From Venturia oleaginea (lineage: Eukaryota; Ascomycota; Dothideomycetes; Venturiales; Venturiaceae), in assembly GCA_013176395.1 (NCBI GenBank), contig JABMLP010000036.1, positions 62,001 through 126,000 of the forward strand: 64,000 nucleotides of DNA. Direction: 5' to 3'. The stretch's first letter is position 1; the number at the start of each line of letters is the position of its first letter. A model generated the notes under the pieces. That model ran no database searches, was not told where the DNA came from, and saw only the letters and a program-made list of their open reading frames with translations. Positions 60,443 through 64,000 of the stretch are shown piece by piece. The translations under genes and the position numbers were made by a program.

Positions 60443-61009
60443 ATGACGATGTCAGCTGCATTAGCATCGTCAAAGCTCAAGGGAGACTCCCTTGAAATCT
60501 TCCTTTCGGACCCTACAAAGTGGAACGCCTTCCGCGATTGGATTCGTCAAATAGCAATTACCGACAATCTTTGGGAATACATTGATCCAGATTTTGAGCC
60601 CAAACCTATTGCTCTTACTCCATCTCAACAAGCCCAGAACCCTCCCCCTGCTCAAGCCTATACAGAGCAACCTCTGTTGTACCTCCGAAGGGCCCCACTA
60701 CCCGTCGACGTTGGCCTTACGCCAGCAACAATTGGCATTCCTGACAACGCGGCAAAACGGTGGGAATTTGAGTACGAATTGGGTGTTTTCAAGATTGAAA
60801 AAGTTGAGCACGACTTGAAAGTTAAGGCAATGAAGGAGCTGAAAAACAAAATCTACGCCAACGTCTCCGCTGCATACGCAGTTCATCTTTGTCTATCAAC
60901 AGAAGGTTGGATCTATCAACTTCGCAGCCACAATCACAAGACCCGACATCGCCAAATCAGTCTCTCTCCTTTCAGAACATCTGCAAAACCCCAGCCAGCA
61001 GTGCTCTGA
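60443..61009 (+). pseudogene. Truncated Copia-3 gag
   Basis: It matches the first part of Gag of the full copy (from MTMSAALASSKLKGDSLEIF to VSAAYA). It then passes the deletion junction into pol sequence in the wrong frame and stops at 61009. Confidence 0.85.
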
Positions 61010-61268
61010 CGCCGCAGACCAAGTCATCATCTATCTATATCACTCTCGGTACCTCTCAATTCAGTTCAATGGCCTCAAAACTGAGAACGTCTTTTCATGT
61101 CATTCTGATGCATCTTTCGCCGATGATATCGCCACCCGCCGCAGCAGTGAAGGCTTCACGTTCAGCCTTTACGGTGGGCTTATTGACTGGAGAGCCACCA
61201 AACAAAAAACAGTATCAACTTCTACCACTGAAGCTGAACTCCTCGCTCTTTCTGGAGCTTCACGCGAA

Positions 61269-61655
61269 ATGATGTGGTGGAACCGCTTCTTTGAAGCTAT
61301 CAGATTTAACCCTCAAGAGCCTACAATCATCCACTGCGACAACCAGCAGACAGTCAAACTAATGAACCATGAATCTCCAAAACTAGTCACTCGGTTACGT
61401 CACGTCGACATCCACCAAATGTGGCTCCGCCAACAGGTTCAAGCCTCTCTCATTATTGTTATCTGGATATCCACTGCTATGATGATCGCTGATGGAATGA
61501 CGAAAATCCTGAGCCCTCAACAACATCAAAACTTCTTATCTCAACTCAATATGGTTGACGTCGAGCACGTCATCAAGGTATTGGCAAAATCACCTCCAAC
61601 AACCACACCAAAACCAGCCAATCAGGCTTCACCAAACCTCAACACCAAGGACTGA
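61269..61655 (+). pseudogene. Copia-3 RNase H C-terminal remnant
   Basis: It matches the last ~128 codons of the full Pol (MMWWNRFFEAIRFNPQEP through NTKD). The preceding RNase H part is open in the same frame (SDASFADD, STTEAELLALSG) back to about 60890, but has no start of its own. Confidence 0.8.
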
Positions 61656-61709
61656 AGTATCACCACTTGTCTATGTCATGTCAGGCCTGAGGCTAGCCCT
61701 GAGAGGGTG

Positions 61710-61917
61710 TGTTAGATGATACAGCCGCTGTTGGATGATACCACAATTTCAGTTAGCCGCGAAGTGGATATCGGTGGCATACAGCCGTCGGAATCATGTA
61801 CCCGTCTTTTGATTTCAAAGCAATCACATCTGTATAACTATCGCTCGGTCACCGGTTCATTATGAACCTCATGCAATCCTTAATCCTCCTCATCTTTTCA
61901 CTGTGTATCATTCAAGA
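61710..61917 (+). repeat. Deleted Copia-3 3' LTR
   Basis: 208 bp, followed by GTACC. Confidence 0.93.
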
Positions 61918-64000
61918 GTACCTTAAAGGCGCGCATTGCCTTCATTGGCGACGACCCTCGACCAACTTTACGCATTTTCATACCTCATACCTGTCCAGTC
62001 TTTACTCATTATGGTTGGCGACGTCCTTATAGTGTTGCATACCAAAAGCGCTTGAATGGAGACCTTATCACCAACGATAGAACCACTAAGCCAAAAGCCG
62101 TAAAGAGTAATGCTCGTATGAAGGCTGGCATCACTCTCTCGTACAGCCAAGCCCATCGCACAAAGGCGGCTATTTTACGAGACCTTGACGGAGACTCAAA
62201 CATACAATTTCAGTTGATCAAACCAATGTTATCGTATCTTCGACAACGCGGCAATCTACCCGAAGGCAGCGGCTTCACTAACGGCATCTACCAAACAATT
62301 ATAGAAGCCGGAACATACAATGGAACCTTCTGCAGATTCAAGAGAGCAGAGAATAATGTCTTCCTCGCCGCCGCAGTGCTACCAACGGCTGCAATCATTA
62401 CCTGGCATGCAAATCGCAAATTTCTTGTTTTGGATGGCGCACACTGCTCATCAAAATACGGAGGTATATTACTTCTTGCTACAACCATTGACCATAATGA
62501 GAAGACGCTTATCCTTGCTTGGGCAATTGTGCCTTCAGAATCAAAAGAATGGTGGAATTGGTTCTTAGAGTTCCTTCAAGTAAATCTTATCCAGCCATAT
62601 CTTGATGAAGGAGATGAGAATGAAGGCGATGAGACGTACTCACCACTGCGCTTCGCAATCATCACCGATCGCGGCAAAGGTTTGGATCCTGCAATCAAGA
62701 AGTACTTCCCAGAACCTTATACCTTTCACTACTTCTGTACACCGCATCTCGCAGAGAATGTTTCCAGCGCTTACGGCAAACTAATTGAAGCACTCTTCCG
62801 GCAAGCGATGCAGGCCGAAACTATGAGTGAGCACGCTGCGCTGATTGGAAAGATTCGTGTAATCTCGCCCGCAGCGATTGACTACATTGACGGCATTGGT
62901 GATCGCAAGACTTACTGTAAAGCATATGCGCCGTTGACGGAATACCCTCGATATGGACATACTACTTCCAACATTGGAGAGTCAATGAACAGCACATTAC
63001 GTGAAGAGAGACAGCTCAATCCAGTCCATATGCTTGAGGCGATCTGGACCAAGCAAATGCAGCTCTTCTTCAAGCGCAGTCAATTTGATCACGGTAATGA
63101 GGTCTTCTACGGCAAGGAGTTCACCAAATTTGCGACTCAACATCAACACGATCGCCTCAATCTTGGTCGCAAAATGGTTGGCTACCCTTCTAGCCGTACG
63201 GTAGTCCTTGTGAGGCTTCATAAGTCTCCCGGCGCTGCAGGCTGGGTTGTAGACCTTGATAAAGGAGTCTGCGATTGCCTAGAATGGCAGGACCATCGTC
63301 TACCATGTGCTCACGTTTTTGCGGCCATTCTAGCTCTCAAATACGACCTCAAAATCGTGTATACTGACGGCAATTCTACTATTTACGAGCGCAGTCAATA
63401 CCGCAAAGCCTACAGCGGCTCACTACGCCCAGTTTTGATCAAGAATCTCATTCCAGATGGTCAAACTCTCCCTAGTGAGCCAAATCGTAAGCCAGGACGT
63501 CCGAAGCATCTTCGTATGCGCAAGCATAATGTGAATAGCCGTATTCGAAAGGACTCTCAACGCAAAGGAGCCACGGCCGCTGAACGATCAACCCAGGGTA
63601 AAAAATCATCAAAAGCAGCGTCTAAATTAAAACCGCTACCAAAGGCCGCCGGAAGCGTAATGAAACCATCGAAATCTCAGACGAGTCTTCATCATCTAGC
63701 GACTCGGAATCTGACGAAGAAGCGGCGGTATTTGATCACGATCTTGAAGCCGAAATGGATGCTACTTACGATGAGATTATATCTTCTCGTCAGGCCCAAA
63801 ACACCGAGATTTCTGAAGATGAGGCCGCCTTTGACGATGCTGACGATGCTCTTGAAGAGCTCCTACAGATTAAGGCTACTCAGGTTAGTCAGAAAGAGCC
63901 ATTACTACCAAAAGTTACCAAGAAGCGCTCTCGCAATACAGCAGAAACTCAGACTTTAATACTACAGGCTTCCAACAAACGCCCAAAACGTTCACAAGGC

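Larger units (their letters stand above)
60041..61917 (+). mobile_element. Internally deleted Copia-3 (1877 bp), inside the MULE gene
   Basis: Two 208 bp Copia-3 LTRs flank a short interior, with GTACC duplicated at 60036-60040 and 61918-61922. The interior keeps the primer-binding site, the Gag N-terminus and the 3' RNase H end. About 3.75 kb is missing relative to the full copy. The junction near 60878-60882 lies in CGCAG, present at both deletion ends in the full element. It could move only with proteins supplied by a full copy. Confidence 0.92.
59783..64000 (+). pseudogene. MULE transposase gene, split by a deleted Copia-3; runs off the window
   Basis: The frame starts MPRTSSFESPGPEDRP, runs to 60040, and resumes at 61923 after the insertion. 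It continues as one frame to about 63630. The MULE DDE domain shows FLVLDGAHCSSKYGG, AIITDRGKGLDPAI and a downstream acidic region. A SWIM zinc finger CDCLEWQDHRLPCAH fits CXCX9CXH. The C-terminus is basic. Near 63632, loss of one A in an A-run shifts the frame; the other frame continues with an acidic tail (EISDESSSSSDSESDEE) and stays open to 64000 without stop. An FAR1-like N-terminal region may be present before the insertion (CRQKIAETCGFK). This copy is inactive. Confidence 0.85.

Noticed and set aside
1..64000. tRNA or rRNA genes
   Set aside because: No convincing A/B boxes with a cloverleaf or conserved rRNA segments were seen by eye; the tRNA-Met matches are only primer-binding sites.

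Overview
The window looks like a repeat-rich chromosomal segment of a filamentous ascomycete (Pezizomycotina). The reasons are short 48-76 bp spliceosomal introns with CTAAC/CTAAT-type branch sites, a cutinase, a GPI-type lysophospholipase, small secreted cysteine-rich proteins, Fot1/pogo and Tc1/mariner transposons, and Ty1/copia elements primed by an initiator-tRNA-Met half. A plant-associated leotiomycete would fit, but the sequence alone does not prove the genus.

Layout. 1-5.9 kb: a three-exon P-loop ATPase gene with a degenerate copy of its own tail, then a three-exon secreted cutinase. 5.9-7.2 kb: complete Tc1/mariner element (TA duplication, DD34E transposase). 8.3-13.6 kb: Copia-1, identical 168 bp LTRs, gag-pol with one stop and one frameshift. 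13.6-25.9 kb: a host-like ORF carrying a 146 bp inverted-repeat element and split by Copia-2 (169 bp LTRs), which is itself split by an antisense, nearly intact Copia-3 (208 bp LTRs). 28-33.3 kb: a GPI-type surface protein, minisatellites and a decayed nucleotidyltransferase-like gene. 34.1-36 kb: an intact Fot1/pogo element. 36.8-38.9 kb: a four-exon lysophospholipase.

39.7-47.0 kb is a four-level nest: Tc1/mariner > pogo > 5'-truncated Copia-4 > solo LTR of Copia-3. 47.7-48 kb: a small secreted protein. 48.7-54.6 kb: Copia-5, identical 129 bp LTRs and one uninterrupted 1417-codon gag-pol, with twelve 73 bp tandem repeats in its leader. 55.4-57.0 kb: one or two small cysteine-rich secreted protein genes. 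57.4-59.6 kb: a deleted Ty3/gypsy chromovirus. 59.8-64 kb: a MULE transposase gene split by an internally deleted Copia-3.

The two most interesting signals are in retrotransposons. (1) The Copia-5 leader repeats carry eleven copies of a four-codon upstream ORF (Met-Ala-Glu/Lys-Thr-stop) that is a near-copy of the gag start itself. (2) In Copia-3, gag-protease and the rest of pol lie in one frame, separated by a single TGA followed by CTA, the classical leaky UGA-CUA context. This suggests stop-codon readthrough as its Gag-Pol expression strategy. Insertion boundaries were fixed by target-site duplications and, where insertions hit ORFs, by exact recovery of reading frame across the duplication. 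All comparisons were by eye; no database search was run.
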